From positions 13,742 to 77,741 of the forward strand of contig SFHK01000012.1 in the NCBI GenBank assembly GCA_004556395.1: a stretch of 64,000 bases of DNA, in the 5' to 3' direction. The translations under genes were made by a program, and so were the position numbers. Shown in pieces: positions 1-8,167 of the stretch; within the stretch, counting starts at the first letter, position 1, and the number at the start of each line of letters is the position of its first letter. The stretch comes from Clostridiales bacterium. Lineage in GTDB: Bacteria; Bacillota; Clostridia; Christensenellales; Aristaeellaceae. The notes under the pieces were generated by a model. That model was not told where the DNA came from. It saw only the letters and a list, made by a program, of their open reading frames with translations, and ran no database searches.

Positions 1-251
1 TACTCGGCAAACTGGAACAGCTGCTTCTCGGGCATACGGCTTCTGGAACGCGAATGGACGCTGCCCTTGTTGTACTTCTTGTCCAAGTTCGTTTCCACCG
101 CGCTCAGATCGGCGTCCAGCTTCACGCTTTTGGTGTTCTCGTCCGGCCCGAAGCCCTCCATCTCCTCTTCGCTGTTCGTGATGGGAAGCTCGCTCTGGGC
201 CTCTACCTCGCTCTTAATGGTATTGATGTCCAAGTCCTTATGCTTCGCCAT
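1..251 (-). CDS. Oligopeptide ABC transporter permease, OppC type, N-terminal fragment (runs off window)
   Basis: Only the first 83 codons are visible; the gene continues past position 1. The start ATG overlaps the oppB stop as TAATG, the usual sign of translational coupling. The visible part is hydrophilic and strongly charged (MAKHKDLD, then an acidic run with SEEEMEG) and ends in an Arg/Ser-rich stretch, which fits a long cytoplasmic N-terminus before the first membrane helix. The OppC identity is inferred from its position after oppA and oppB; no permease motif has yet appeared. Another transporter subunit is possible but less likely. Confidence 0.6.
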   Translation of the reverse strand, partial: MAKHKDLDINTIKSEVEAQSELPITNSEEEMEGFGPDENTKSVKLDADLSAVETNLDKKYNKGSVHSRSRSRMPEKQLFQFAE

Positions 252-1561
252 TATCTCGCGCCTCCTTTTTCGGTCAGGCGGATTCGCGGATCCAGTATCA
301 TCATCAGCACGTCGCCCAGGAACAGACCCAGAATACCCAGCGACGCGTACAGGCTGACAACCGCCAGCACCAGGTTCGTGTCATATTTCGCGATAGCGTC
401 CGGCAGAAGGTTTCCGAGACCCGGCACGCCGAACATCTTCTCCACCAGGATGGAGCCGCCAACCGTCAAAAGCACGGAGTACGGCAGGTACTGCGCCAGC
501 GGGAGGAACGCGTTTTTCATCACGTGCCGGAACATGACCTGCGTGGCGGACATGCCCTTGAGCTTGGCCAGACGGATGTAATCCTTGTTCAGCTCATCCA
601 CCATGTAGCGGCGCATCCACAGCATGTAGCTCGCGATCGAGCCCATGGAGAGCGACACAATCGGCAGAACGGCCGAGCGGCTGTCCGTGATCGTGTACTG
701 ACTTGGCAGCTTGAACAGCCTCGCGCCCACGACCATGACGATGAAATACGTAACCAGATGCGGCACGGCGTTGATGAAAATGGTGAAGCCCTGACCGATG
801 CCGTCAAACAGACCGTCCTTGTAGCGCGCCTGCAGGATGCCCAGCGTCACGCCGATAACCAGCGCGATGGCCAGCGCAATCAGGCCGATGCGCATCGAAA
901 CGCCAATCTTGGAAGCAATAATTTCTGTAACGGGAACGCCCGTCTGCACGCGGTGCGAATTGCCGAAGTTCAGCCACACGCGCATGTGCGTCAGGTAGTC
1001 CCAAGTATTTTCTGTCTTTTCATCCTTCACCGTCACTTCCTTGCCGGCCTTGCGAACGGAGAAGGTGCCGCTGTGCTCGCCGCAGGTAAGCAGATAGTTG
1101 ACCTTCTTTTCGATGGTCATATCCGTTTTGGCGAGAACGGTCTTCGGGTTGTCGGGAGATACGCTGACCTCCGTGAACGCAAACACGGGCGTATCCTCGG
1201 TTTCCGGCGCGTTTTTCTGCATCCGAATCTGCTCCGGCTTCAGCTTTGCCGCGTCGGACGCGTTCTTCAGCGTAATAATCAGCGTGTTATCGTCCGCCAT
1301 ATCCACGGACTCAAAATAGTGCGCCCGATGCTCGGACTTGACGAGATTCTTATAGAAGCGCGCAAGCTGCACGAACGGGCTGTCGAGATAGCCGTCCGCC
1401 TTCAGGATCGCCTGCTGCTGCTCCTTCGTCAGCTTGATCAGCTGCTCCTCCGTGAAGTAGTAATCTGTGGGCAGAAGTCTCATAAGCAGAAAGACCGCTG
1501 ATACCACCAGGAAAATCGTAAACAGCGACTGAAACAGGCGCTTGACGGTGTATTTGAACAT
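251..1561 (-). CDS. oppB: Oligopeptide ABC transporter permease, OppB type, with enlarged extracellular region
   Basis: Inner-membrane channel subunit of a peptide ABC importer. Residues 9-28 form the first helix. Residues about 30-215 are hydrophilic and should lie outside the cell. The canonical permease domain follows from about 220 to 430, with the cytoplasmic EAA-like loop near 325-352 (DYIRLAKLKG, then PLAQYLPY) that docks the ATPase. At 436 residues it is about 120 longer than the usual 305-320 residue OppB, and the excess is the extracellular insertion, which holds a single Cys. It is co-transcribed with the upstream binding protein and overlaps the next permease gene by one base. Confidence 0.9.
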   Translation of the reverse strand: MFKYTVKRLFQSLFTIFLVVSAVFLLMRLLPTDYYFTEEQLIKLTKEQQQAILKADGYLDSPFVQLARFYKNLVKSEHRAHYFESVDMADDNTLIITLKNASDAAKLKPEQIRMQKNAPETEDTPVFAFTEVSVSPDNPKTVLAKTDMTIEKKVNYLLTCGEHSGTFSVRKAGKEVTVKDEKTENTWDYLTHMRVWLNFGNSHRVQTGVPVTEIIASKIGVSMRIGLIALAIALVIGVTLGILQARYKDGLFDGIGQGFTIFINAVPHLVTYFIVMVVGARLFKLPSQYTITDSRSAVLPIVSLSMGSIASYMLWMRRYMVDELNKDYIRLAKLKGMSATQVMFRHVMKNAFLPLAQYLPYSVLLTVGGSILVEKMFGVPGLGNLLPDAIAKYDTNLVLAVVSLYASLGILGLFLGDVLMMILDPRIRLTEKGGAR

Positions 1562-1635
1562 TCAGCCATCCCCTTTTTCATGCCGTTTCCTCTGAGCTTT
1601 TCAAAAGCGGCACAGTGGTTTGAATAGACGAAAGA

Positions 1636-1659
1636 GACGGCTTCCGGAAGAAAGCCGCC
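1636..1659 (-). terminator. Hairpin between oppA and oppB
   Basis: An inverted repeat centred on CGGCTT (1638-1643) and AAGCCG (1652-1657) lies in the 127-base gap between oppA and oppB. In the direction of transcription it is followed by a weak T/C-rich stretch. It could partly terminate or protect the oppA message so that binding protein outnumbers the membrane subunits, a common arrangement in such operons. The T-run is poor, so full termination is unlikely. Confidence 0.4.
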
Positions 1660-1688
1660 CCTTCCGCTTGGGTTACCGGTGATTTCGA

Positions 1689-3581
1689 TTATTTCGCGGC
1701 GAACTCGGCGTACTCGGCCTGGGTGTAATAACCGTCAGCCTTGGTTTCCCAGTTCACGTAGCGCTCGGACTGGTTGCCGTAAGCGGTGTAGATCTTGCTG
1801 TAGTCGCTTACACGGGTGATCGCCCAGACAACCTCGTAGGACCACGGGATGGCGAACGCGTGCTCGAGCATGTAGGCTTCAGCCTTCGCGAACGCGGCGT
1901 AGCGAGCGTCGGTGTCATCAGTGATCGCCTTGGCGGCGTTGACCAGCTCGGTGAACTCCTTGTACTCGGCAATCAGCTTCTCATCGGTGGCGTTGTTGAT
2001 CTTGGAGTAGTACTGAGAATAGTAGGCGTTGTCCTCGCCGTAGGTTTCCTGACCAAGGAAGTTGATCGGGTCAGCGAAGTCGGCGCCCCAGCCGTTGATG
2101 TAGATGGAGGCGAGCTGCGGGTCGCGAACCTCGGTGTTCAGCTTGGAAACGAAGGTCTTGGTGTCGAGCACAACCAGATCGTCGCCCAGGCAGGTCTTGA
2201 TCAGGTTGGCGAACACATCGGCAGTCTCCTTCGCGGTGGTGGAGGAACCGGAGATGTAGTAGGCCATCTTCACGGGCAGCTCCACGCCGGCAGCCTTCAG
2301 CTCTTCGATGGCGGCAGCCTTGTAGGCAGCGGCCTTGTCGGCGTCGTAGCGGGCGAACTTCTCGGTGGAGTACTGCAGACCCATTTCGTCGCGAACCAGC
2401 TGCGTGTAGTCAACGCCCTGGCTGTTCACGGCTACGACGTTGGCGGTGTAGCAGAAGTTCTGGCAGGACAGCGGGTTGATGGAGTTCGTGCGAGCCAGGT
2501 AGTTGGTGGCGTCAAGGCCGTAATACAGCGCCAGACGGAAGTTCTCGTTGGCAACGGCGGTGTTCCACGCGGTATCCGGCGTGCCGTCCTCGTTCTTCTT
2601 GTCGTAGCAGAGGTGGATCTGGTAGGAGTACTTGGTGGGACGACGCTCAACGAGGTAGTTGTGGAACGGATTGTTCTCGTCCTCGCTGATGGTCTTGAGC
2701 TTGGAAGCGCTCAGCTGAATCTGATCCAGCTCGCCGTTGGCGAACATCTCGTAGGCGACGTCGATGGACTCGACCATCTTGATCGTCACGGTGTCAAACA
2801 GCTTCACGGAATCCTTGTTAATGTAGCTCTCGTTCTTGGTCAGAACCTTCTCGTTCTGGTAGATGTAGTTGGTGATGGTGTACGGGCCATTGTACCACAT
2901 GGTCTCGTAGGTGGCGCCAAAGTAGCCGTCCACGCCGATTTCGGCGATCATGTCCGCGCTCAGCGGAGCCAGGCAGTTGTAGGTAGCCACGGACGGGAAG
3001 TAGGCCAGCTTATCCACGCAGTGATAGATCAGCGTGTAGTCGTCGGGCGCTTCGATGCCAACCATCTCAAGGAACTTGTCCAGGCCCAGCGCCTTGGCGG
3101 CGTCTTCGCCTTCGGTCTCCGTCAGTTCCTTGGTGTAGTTGTAGTAGTCCGCCGCGCCGGTGATCATCTCGATGGGCATCGAGGTGTTGGCCGACTTGTT
3201 CTTGGCGTAGTTCAGAACCCACTCCAGACCGGTGAGCCAGTCTTCGGACGTGCAGTCTGCCATGTACTCGCCCTTGTAGTCTACCCAGGTGATGCCTTCC
3301 TTCAGGTGGAAGACCCAGGTCTGGCCGCCGTCGGGAGAGGAGAAATCCTTCGCGGCCGCGGGAATCAGCTGACCCTTGCTGTCGTTGGTGAGCAGGTGCT
3401 CGTAGCAGTTGCTCAGAACGTTCAGGTCAACGGCTGCCTGAGAATAATGGTAGCAGAACGTTTCCATTTCTCTGGCCTGCGTCTCGTAGTTGCGGAAGTT
3501 CTTGATCTCTTCTGCGGAAGCGAAATTCACGCAGCCGAAGATCAGAGCCAGCACCAGCACGAGCGTCAAAGTCTTCTTCAT
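1689..3581 (-). CDS. oppA: Peptide ABC transporter substrate-binding protein (SBP_bac_5 family)
   Basis: Extracytoplasmic peptide receptor of 630 residues, the usual size for family 5 binding proteins. A Sec signal peptide covers residues 1-23 (MKKTLTLVLVLALIFG, ending ASA-EE). The mature part shows family features such as the N-terminal YEHLLTND and PAAAKDFSSPDGGQTWVFHL segment. The only Cys near the signal peptide sits in IFGC, a poor lipobox because of Phe at -2, so lipid anchoring is doubtful. The start is supported by AAAGGAGGG seven bases upstream and by a strong promoter at 3656-3684. It is the first gene of the opp operon. Confidence 0.93.
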   Translation of the reverse strand: MKKTLTLVLVLALIFGCVNFASAEEIKNFRNYETQAREMETFCYHYSQAAVDLNVLSNCYEHLLTNDSKGQLIPAAAKDFSSPDGGQTWVFHLKEGITWVDYKGEYMADCTSEDWLTGLEWVLNYAKNKSANTSMPIEMITGAADYYNYTKELTETEGEDAAKALGLDKFLEMVGIEAPDDYTLIYHCVDKLAYFPSVATYNCLAPLSADMIAEIGVDGYFGATYETMWYNGPYTITNYIYQNEKVLTKNESYINKDSVKLFDTVTIKMVESIDVAYEMFANGELDQIQLSASKLKTISEDENNPFHNYLVERRPTKYSYQIHLCYDKKNEDGTPDTAWNTAVANENFRLALYYGLDATNYLARTNSINPLSCQNFCYTANVVAVNSQGVDYTQLVRDEMGLQYSTEKFARYDADKAAAYKAAAIEELKAAGVELPVKMAYYISGSSTTAKETADVFANLIKTCLGDDLVVLDTKTFVSKLNTEVRDPQLASIYINGWGADFADPINFLGQETYGEDNAYYSQYYSKINNATDEKLIAEYKEFTELVNAAKAITDDTDARYAAFAKAEAYMLEHAFAIPWSYEVVWAITRVSDYSKIYTAYGNQSERYVNWETKADGYYTQAEYAEFAAK

Positions 3582-3655
3582 GTGGAACCCTCCTTTGAAT
3601 CATTGGGAAGAGCCGCTTTCATCTTCTCTTCCCCTGCCGTTCAGCAGTTGCGTAT

Positions 3656-3684
3656 ATTATACGTAGGCGCCCCGCGTCTGTCAA
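3656..3684 (-). promoter_or_regulatory. SigmaA-type promoter of the opp operon
   Basis: On the minus strand TTGACA (3679-3684) and TATAAT (3656-3661) are separated by exactly 17 bases. Both hexamers are perfect. The transcript would have a leader of about 70 bases before oppA. Confidence 0.85.
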
Positions 3685-3822
3685 TAGCAAATTGCAATTT
3701 TCACATTTAAAAAATTCATTATTGCTGTCCGCGATTCGCGTACAGATTCGTTTTCCCTTGAAAAGCGCATGCGTTCATTTTTAACCGTGCATATGGATTT
3801 TCGATTTATCGATAATTCATGC

Positions 3823-3851
3823 TTGCAATCTGCGCGCGATGCGTATAAAAT
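3823..3851 (+). promoter_or_regulatory. Promoter for the membrane protein gene at 3882
   Basis: TTGCAA (3823-3828) and TAAAAT (3846-3851) are 17 bases apart. Several other promoters of the window also have TTGC at the start of the -35. The stretch 3582-3881 between the divergent opp operon and this gene holds only these two promoters as far as I can see. Confidence 0.6.
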
Positions 3852-3881
3852 GAATACAAACACGAATCGGAGGCGATTTTC

Positions 3882-4289
3882 ATGAAAAACCCCTTTCGCG
3901 GCACCTGGCAGCGCGCGCTTCTCAGGCCGCTGATCTATATGGCCACAAATCGCTTTTTAGCGGCGCTGGCGTTGCTTCTATTATATAACCGCTTTCTGGC
4001 GTCTCCGCTCGCGCTGCCCGGCTCCGCGGCAGTCTTGCTGGCGCTGGCGTTCGCCCTCGCCGCGTGGCTGGTGTATCTGCGCATGGACGGCGCGCACATT
4101 CCGCGCATGAAAAACGTGCGCTTCCGCCGCCGGAAGGATCCCCTTCGCAATTATACGGACATCAGCGACCATATAGACGACGCGCCGCCGACCGCGGACG
4201 ATCTTGAGGACGACGAGCGCGACCTGATCAGCCTGCTGAGCAACCTGTTCTGTCTTGCAATTTTTGCGGTGCTTTCCTTCTTTCTGTAA
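3882..4289 (+). CDS. Small membrane protein of unknown function
   Basis: 135 residues. Two hydrophobic segments (about 23-37 and 45-65) are followed by a basic cytoplasmic stretch rich in Arg/Lys (MKNVRFRRRK), then an acidic segment (DDAPPTADDLEDDERD) and a C-terminal hydrophobic helix ending at the last residue. I do not recognise a family. The start has GGAGG eight bases upstream. It stands alone between the opp operon and a sigma-factor operon and is followed by a good terminator, so it is probably monocistronic. Confidence 0.75.
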   Translation: MKNPFRGTWQRALLRPLIYMATNRFLAALALLLLYNRFLASPLALPGSAAVLLALAFALAAWLVYLRMDGAHIPRMKNVRFRRRKDPLRNYTDISDHIDDAPPTADDLEDDERDLISLLSNLFCLAIFAVLSFFL

Positions 4290-4304
4290 GGCTGCCGTTC
4301 ATTC

Positions 4305-4328
4305 GGGGGATTATCTCCCCCTTTTTTT
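4305..4328 (+). terminator. Rho-independent terminator
   Basis: GGGGGA (4305-4310) pairs with TCCCCC (4316-4321) around a 5-base loop and is followed at once by seven T. It ends the membrane protein transcript. Confidence 0.85.
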
Positions 4329-4385
4329 GCGCCCGCGTCACATTTTCGCATTTTGGATTGTGTTTATGGTGAAGGAGGTGAGCGC

Positions 4386-4883
4386 ATGAGAAACGGATCG
4401 CAGCGTACGGGCGATTCCGTGGCGGCGGCCATTGACCGATACGGCACGATGGTCTACCGCCTGGCTTACGCAAGAACGCGCTCCGCAGCGGACGCCGACG
4501 ACATTTTTCAGGAGGTTTTTCTGAAGCTTCTCACCCACGCGCCCGCATTTCAGTCCGACGGCCACGAAAAGGCCTGGCTGATTCGCTCCACGGTGAACGC
4601 GTCGGTCAACCTGCTGAAAAGCGCCTGGCGGCGGCTTGAGGGCGCGCCGCTGCCCGACTCCCCCACCGCGCCCGCGCCTCTGCGCGACGAGGCTCTTGCC
4701 GACGCGCTCGCGTCACTTTCCGCCAAATCGCGTGTCGTCATTCACCTGTATTACTACGAAGGCATGACCACCGACGAAATCGCGGAAGCGCTGGGCGCGA
4801 AGCCCGCGTCAGTCCGCGCGCGGCTGTCGCGTGGAAGAAAGCAGCTGAAACGATTGCTGACGGAGCGGGAGGAGGAAATGTAG
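4386..4883 (+). CDS. RNA polymerase sigma factor, ECF (sigma-70 regions 2 and 4)
   Basis: 165-residue extracytoplasmic-function sigma factor. Region 2 contains DADDIFQEVFLKLL (core binding and -10 recognition) and region 4 has the helix-turn-helix YYEGMTTDEIAEALG followed by VRARLSRGRKQL. The ATG at 4386 is preceded by GAAGGAGGTG with proper spacing; an upstream in-frame ATG at 4353 lacks this and is rejected. The stop codon is followed directly by the ATG of a membrane-anchored anti-sigma gene, so the pair is translationally coupled. The target regulon cannot be told from the sequence. Confidence 0.93.
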   Translation: MRNGSQRTGDSVAAAIDRYGTMVYRLAYARTRSAADADDIFQEVFLKLLTHAPAFQSDGHEKAWLIRSTVNASVNLLKSAWRRLEGAPLPDSPTAPAPLRDEALADALASLSAKSRVVIHLYYYEGMTTDEIAEALGAKPASVRARLSRGRKQLKRLLTEREEEM

Positions 4884-6080
4884 ATGCTGAAGGAACGATA
4901 CAACAAAGCGTTTGACCGCGTGAACGCGACCCAGACGCTGATTGAACAGACAAAAAGAGAGGTGTATGAAATGGCAAATCAGAAACAGATGCGCCGGGCG
5001 CGCTTCAGCGCCGCGCTGATTGCGGCAATCGTACTTACCGCCGCGCTTGCCGGTGTGGCGCTGGCGTCCGGCTGGTTCGGCTCCGTATTCTCCGCCATGA
5101 GCGGACGGCACCAGAACGGCGACCGCAGCGACTATCAGGCGCTCGAGGCCCTCGCCGACCGCAGCGGCCAGCAGGGCGGCTTCACCTTCTCGGACGGCTC
5201 CACCTTCATCCTGCGGCTGAATGAATACTATTTTGACGGCGAGCAGGTGATTGCGGGCTTCACCATGCAATCCAACGCCGCCGGGCATATGATCGATCGA
5301 AACAGCGAGGAGTTTGCGCGCATGCAGACGTACATGCCCGAGGCTGCCCCGATGCCAAGATACGACGTCGCTCGTCGCCTGCTTCCCGACGCGCTGTACG
5401 ACGCCTTCATGGCAGAATATAAGAAGGAAGGCAGCGCCTGCGCCGTCGTGTTCGACATGTACATGGGCGACGGCGTGTCCATAAACGGCGAATACCTGTC
5501 TCCCGACATGGACGACGAAGGCGTTTTTGAAGACGGAACACGGTGGCGCTACTTCGAATTTGAGCGTCCGCTGCCTGAGGAAATCCGTTCGCGGAAAGAA
5601 TTGACGCTCAGCGCCCGCGTATACGGGCAGCGCACATTGTTCTACATGGACGAAAACGGCGTGAAGACGGATTCGGACGTGAAAAACCGCGAGCACTTTG
5701 ACGCGGAATGGACGGTGCGCCGCACGGAAGCCGACATTCGCCAGTACCGCGCCAGCGCCTCCGGCAGCGACTACGCCTCCGAAATCGAGCTGACCGTTTC
5801 CCCGGTGAACGCGCGCCTGACCATCGAAACGAAGGTTTCCGAGCGCTGGGAGAGTGCGGAGCTCGACGAATACGGCGGCCGCGACGGCATTGACTTCATC
5901 TGGATGTGGGAAATCTACGCCGACGGCGCAAAGCTCGACTCCGCCATCGAAACCGCGTCGCGCTACGGTGAAACCGCCACCTTCCCCGTCGGCAGCGCCG
6001 AAACCATCACCCTGCGTCCGGTCTACGTGATCTCCGGCGAGCACCCTGACGAGGAAGTCGTCATCCGCCTGCGCAAGTAA
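4884..6080 (+). CDS. Membrane-anchored anti-sigma factor, DUF4179-like
   Basis: 398 residues. A cytoplasmic N-terminus of about 40 residues (expected to bind the sigma factor) is followed by one transmembrane helix at about 42-62 (ALIAAIVLTAALAGVAL). A large extracellular domain of about 330 residues follows, rich in beta-strand patterns and aromatic residues. This architecture and its position immediately after an ECF sigma gene match the DUF4179 type of anti-sigma factors in Firmicutes. There is no sign of a zinc-binding HxxxCxxC motif. The DUF4179 label rests on architecture rather than on a profile match. Confidence 0.75.
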   Translation: MLKERYNKAFDRVNATQTLIEQTKREVYEMANQKQMRRARFSAALIAAIVLTAALAGVALASGWFGSVFSAMSGRHQNGDRSDYQALEALADRSGQQGGFTFSDGSTFILRLNEYYFDGEQVIAGFTMQSNAAGHMIDRNSEEFARMQTYMPEAAPMPRYDVARRLLPDALYDAFMAEYKKEGSACAVVFDMYMGDGVSINGEYLSPDMDDEGVFEDGTRWRYFEFERPLPEEIRSRKELTLSARVYGQRTLFYMDENGVKTDSDVKNREHFDAEWTVRRTEADIRQYRASASGSDYASEIELTVSPVNARLTIETKVSERWESAELDEYGGRDGIDFIWMWEIYADGAKLDSAIETASRYGETATFPVGSAETITLRPVYVISGEHPDEEVVIRLRK

Positions 6081-6094
6081 ACCCAAACCCGTAC

Positions 6095-6138
6095 GCGCCG
6101 GAACCGCCCTCCATCCGCAGCGGCTCCGGCGCATTTTC
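6095..6138 (+). terminator. Terminator of the first sigma/anti-sigma operon
   Basis: A 13-bp stem with one mismatch (6095-6107 with 6120-6132) is followed by ATTTTCC. The right arm shares a 20-base stretch with the terminator at 6301-6345. The 316-base gap 6081-6396 between the convergent anti-sigma genes otherwise shows only this pair of hairpins and no coding region. Confidence 0.75.
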
Positions 6139-6300
6139 CTATTGTATTGCGCTCCGCTGAATATGGGAATTCCGCTCCAGCGGCACAAGGCCCTGCTTGT
6201 TCATCGGAAGCACGCCGTACAACAGCGCGACCATCGCTCTCCGGCGAATACGCCGGCAACGACTTCCTCTTCGCGTGAATATGCAAAGCCCATACCACAA

Positions 6301-6345
6301 ACGCGCCGAATAGCCGTCTATCCGCAGCGGCTCCGGCGCGTTTCT
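6301..6345. terminator. Second terminator-like hairpin, sharing sequence with the one at 6095
   Basis: ACGCGCCG (6301-6308) pairs with CGGCGCGT (6334-6341), with an inner AGCCG/CGGCT stem. On the plus strand it is followed by TTTCTTCC, and on the minus strand by TTTGTGG. It can serve the minus-strand anti-sigma operon and act as back-up for the plus-strand one. Confidence 0.6.
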
Positions 6346-6396
6346 TCCTATTATAAAATGCGGCGGAGGATGGCTCTCCCGCCGCGCTTCGATTGA

Positions 6397-7236
6397 TTAG
6401 CCCATACCGCCCGTTTCGTAGATGATCTTCACGACCTCGCCGGTCACCGCATCGATATACGCGCTCACATCGCCAACGATGCCGTCGCACATGAAGTTCC
6501 TATTGATTTCCCACATGCGCCGTCCCTCGCCGTTGACCACGCAGGCCATATACGGCTTGCCGGACGCCTGAAGCGCGTCCACGTCCGAGATCACGTCCTT
6601 CGCCGCTTCATAGTAGATTTCCAGCGCCTTTTCCTCGCTGAGGTCGCCCTCCCGCGGCTCGGCGTAGATAATATCCTGCATGTGCACGTTGTCCGCCGCG
6701 TCGCCGATCGTCGGCTTCAGGTATTCGCCTGTTTCCGGATATTCCGTCATGCGCCGCTTCTCAAACTCGCCGATCTTCTTCAGCTGCGCGATGATTTCGT
6801 CGTTCTTCCACGCGGTGCTCGCCTTTTCGGTGCCCTCATAGCTCCAGGTGGCGGTCGCCGTCTTGCCGTCGAACACAACCTCATATTCGCCGGTCTTTTC
6901 ATCGCCGCCGAACACGACCTTCCAGCCGTCGTCGGTCTTTTCATAGCGGCCGTCCATGAACGCGATGGCCTCGGCGTTCAGGCCGTACTTCTCCATCACG
7001 CTCGTGCGGGCCGTGTTCATCGCTTCCGCCTCCGGCGAACGGGTAATCGCCACCACGGCGAACGCGACGGCGGCCGTCAGAACGAACAGCACCGCGGCAA
7101 TCAGCAGGGTCTTCACGGAAATTCGCTTGGTCATTTTCTCATCCTCCAATCGTTTCAGTACGTTTTCAGTGTGGATATTCGTCCATTCAACGCCTGAAAG
7201 CTGGGCATCCACGACCCTTTTGAACTCACTCTTCAT
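6397..7236 (-). CDS. Membrane-anchored putative anti-sigma factor with extracellular PepSY-like domain
   Basis: 279 residues. The N-terminal 40 residues are cytoplasmic and charged, a helix spans about 44-64 (LLIAAVLFVLTAAVAFAVV), and the remainder lies outside. The C-terminal region reads like a PepSY-type fold (YIDAVTGEVVKIIYE). The gene starts inside the end of the sigma-factor gene (11-base overlap), so the two are co-translated and the protein most likely restrains that sigma factor. It has no close resemblance to the anti-sigma factor at 4884. The PepSY assignment is tentative. Confidence 0.7.
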   Translation of the reverse strand: MKSEFKRVVDAQLSGVEWTNIHTENVLKRLEDEKMTKRISVKTLLIAAVLFVLTAAVAFAVVAITRSPEAEAMNTARTSVMEKYGLNAEAIAFMDGRYEKTDDGWKVVFGGDEKTGEYEVVFDGKTATATWSYEGTEKASTAWKNDEIIAQLKKIGEFEKRRMTEYPETGEYLKPTIGDAADNVHMQDIIYAEPREGDLSEEKALEIYYEAAKDVISDVDALQASGKPYMACVVNGEGRRMWEINRNFMCDGIVGDVSAYIDAVTGEVVKIIYETGGMG

Positions 7237-7741
7237 CGAAATACCATCCTTCCAGTCGTTTGCGAAGCTGCTTCTCCGCGCTTTTCAGCCGATACTTGAC
7301 GCTGCTCAGGCTGATGCCCAGCGCCTTCGCGATCTCGCCCAGCTTCAGATCCTGATAGTAGCGCAGAAGAATCACCTCGCGGTATCGGGGCTTCAGTTTT
7401 CTGACCTCCGTCAGCACCGTGCAGTCTGGATTCTCCGGCTCGCAGGCTCTTTCGGGCAAATCGTCCGGCGTCAGGCTGCCGTCTACTCGTCTGTGCCAGG
7501 AAGAGCGCAGGTAATCGCGGCAGGTGTTGATGGCGATCGACATCAGCCACGTTCGCTCGCTGCTCTGCCCTCGAAAGCCGCTCATCTGCCTGTACGCCTT
7601 CACAAACGCATCCTGCACCGCGTCCTCCGCCAGCGACGGATCGCCTAGCTGCAGGGTGCACATACGCAGAAGGGACGTGCCGTACTCGCGCATCATCCGT
7701 TCCAGACGAAGCTGCCTGTCCGCGCGTTCTCCGTCCTGCAT
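7226..7741 (-). CDS. RNA polymerase sigma factor, ECF (SigW/SigV-like)
   Basis: 171 residues. Region 2 shows LAEDAVQDAFVKAYRQMSGF and TWLMSIAINTCRDYLRS, and region 4 shows YYQDLKLGEIAKALGISLSS followed by VKYRLKSAEKQLRK. The ATG at 7741 has GAAAGGAGG nine bases upstream; the longer reading frame reaching 7861 lacks a better site. It forms an operon with the anti-sigma gene that overlaps its end. Its sequence is a more typical Bacillus/Clostridium ECF factor than the one at 4386. Confidence 0.93.
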   Translation of the reverse strand: MQDGERADRQLRLERMMREYGTSLLRMCTLQLGDPSLAEDAVQDAFVKAYRQMSGFRGQSSERTWLMSIAINTCRDYLRSSWHRRVDGSLTPDDLPERACEPENPDCTVLTEVRKLKPRYREVILLRYYQDLKLGEIAKALGISLSSVKYRLKSAEKQLRKRLEGWYFDEE

Positions 7742-7812
7742 GGCGTTTCGCCTCCTTTCACCCGTTAGACGAGGGAAACTGGAAAAAAGGTCAAAAAACA
7801 GAGAAAAAAGGG

Positions 7813-7857
7813 AACCGCCTCCCTCCCACCGGCATACGATGGGAAAAGGAGGCGGTT
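7813..7857. promoter_or_regulatory. Hairpin that covers a ribosome binding site on + and resembles a terminator on -
   Basis: AACCGCCTCC (7813-7822) is the exact complement of GGAGGCGGTT (7848-7857), with an additional inner stem TCCCA/TGGGA (7824-7828 with 7840-7844). On the plus strand the right arm is the Shine-Dalgarno sequence of the gene at 7860. On the minus strand the same hairpin is followed by CCCTTTTTT, which is a good intrinsic terminator for transcripts coming from rpmB. Which role matters cannot be told from sequence. Confidence 0.6.
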
Positions 7858-7859
7858 TC

Positions 7860-8045
7860 ATGAGCGCATGTCAATCCACGTCCTCAAGCCGTACATGCGG
7901 CCTGATTGCGAAAATCGCCGGGATCGTGCTGATGCTGGCGGGCGCGCTGGTTTTGTTGTTTTGCGTGCCGTGCTGGTTCTGGACGATGCTCTTAGGGCTG
8001 GCGCTGCTGGCGGGCGGGTTTCTCATTTTCCGCTTCTGCGGATAA
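7860..8045 (+). CDS. Tiny membrane protein (61 residues), unknown function
   Basis: A cytoplasmic start rich in Ser and Cys (MSACQSTSSSRTCG) is followed by two close hydrophobic helices (about 16-38 and 40-57) ending in FRFCG. The ATG is preceded by AAGGAGG at good spacing, although that site is locked in the hairpin 7813-7857. It lies divergent to the sigma-factor operon and convergent to rpmB. No family is recognised. The good ribosome binding site and clean hydrophobic pattern argue that it is translated. Confidence 0.6.
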   Translation: MSACQSTSSSRTCGLIAKIAGIVLMLAGALVLLFCVPCWFWTMLLGLALLAGGFLIFRFCG

Positions 8046-8107
8046 GGCCGCCCTTCGAGGGCTTCCCGTGGGAAAATCCGCCGCAGAGAACAAAAGACGG
8101 CGCAAAA

Positions 8108-8142
8108 ACAGGAAGCACCGCCAAACCGGCAGCGCTTCCTGT
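8108..8142. terminator. Bidirectional terminator between the small membrane protein gene and rpmB
   Basis: ACAGGAAGC (8108-8116) pairs perfectly with GCTTCCTGT (8134-8142). On the minus strand it is followed by TTTTTGCG, fitting rpmB termination; the plus-strand tail is weaker (CTTC). Confidence 0.75.
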
Positions 8143-8167
8143 CTTCATGACCGATGAATCATGCGAA

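Noticed and set aside
1860..3710. Plus-strand 616-codon frame opposite oppA
   Set aside because: Composition is that of a shadow frame and it runs through the oppA promoter; oppA is a clear family member.
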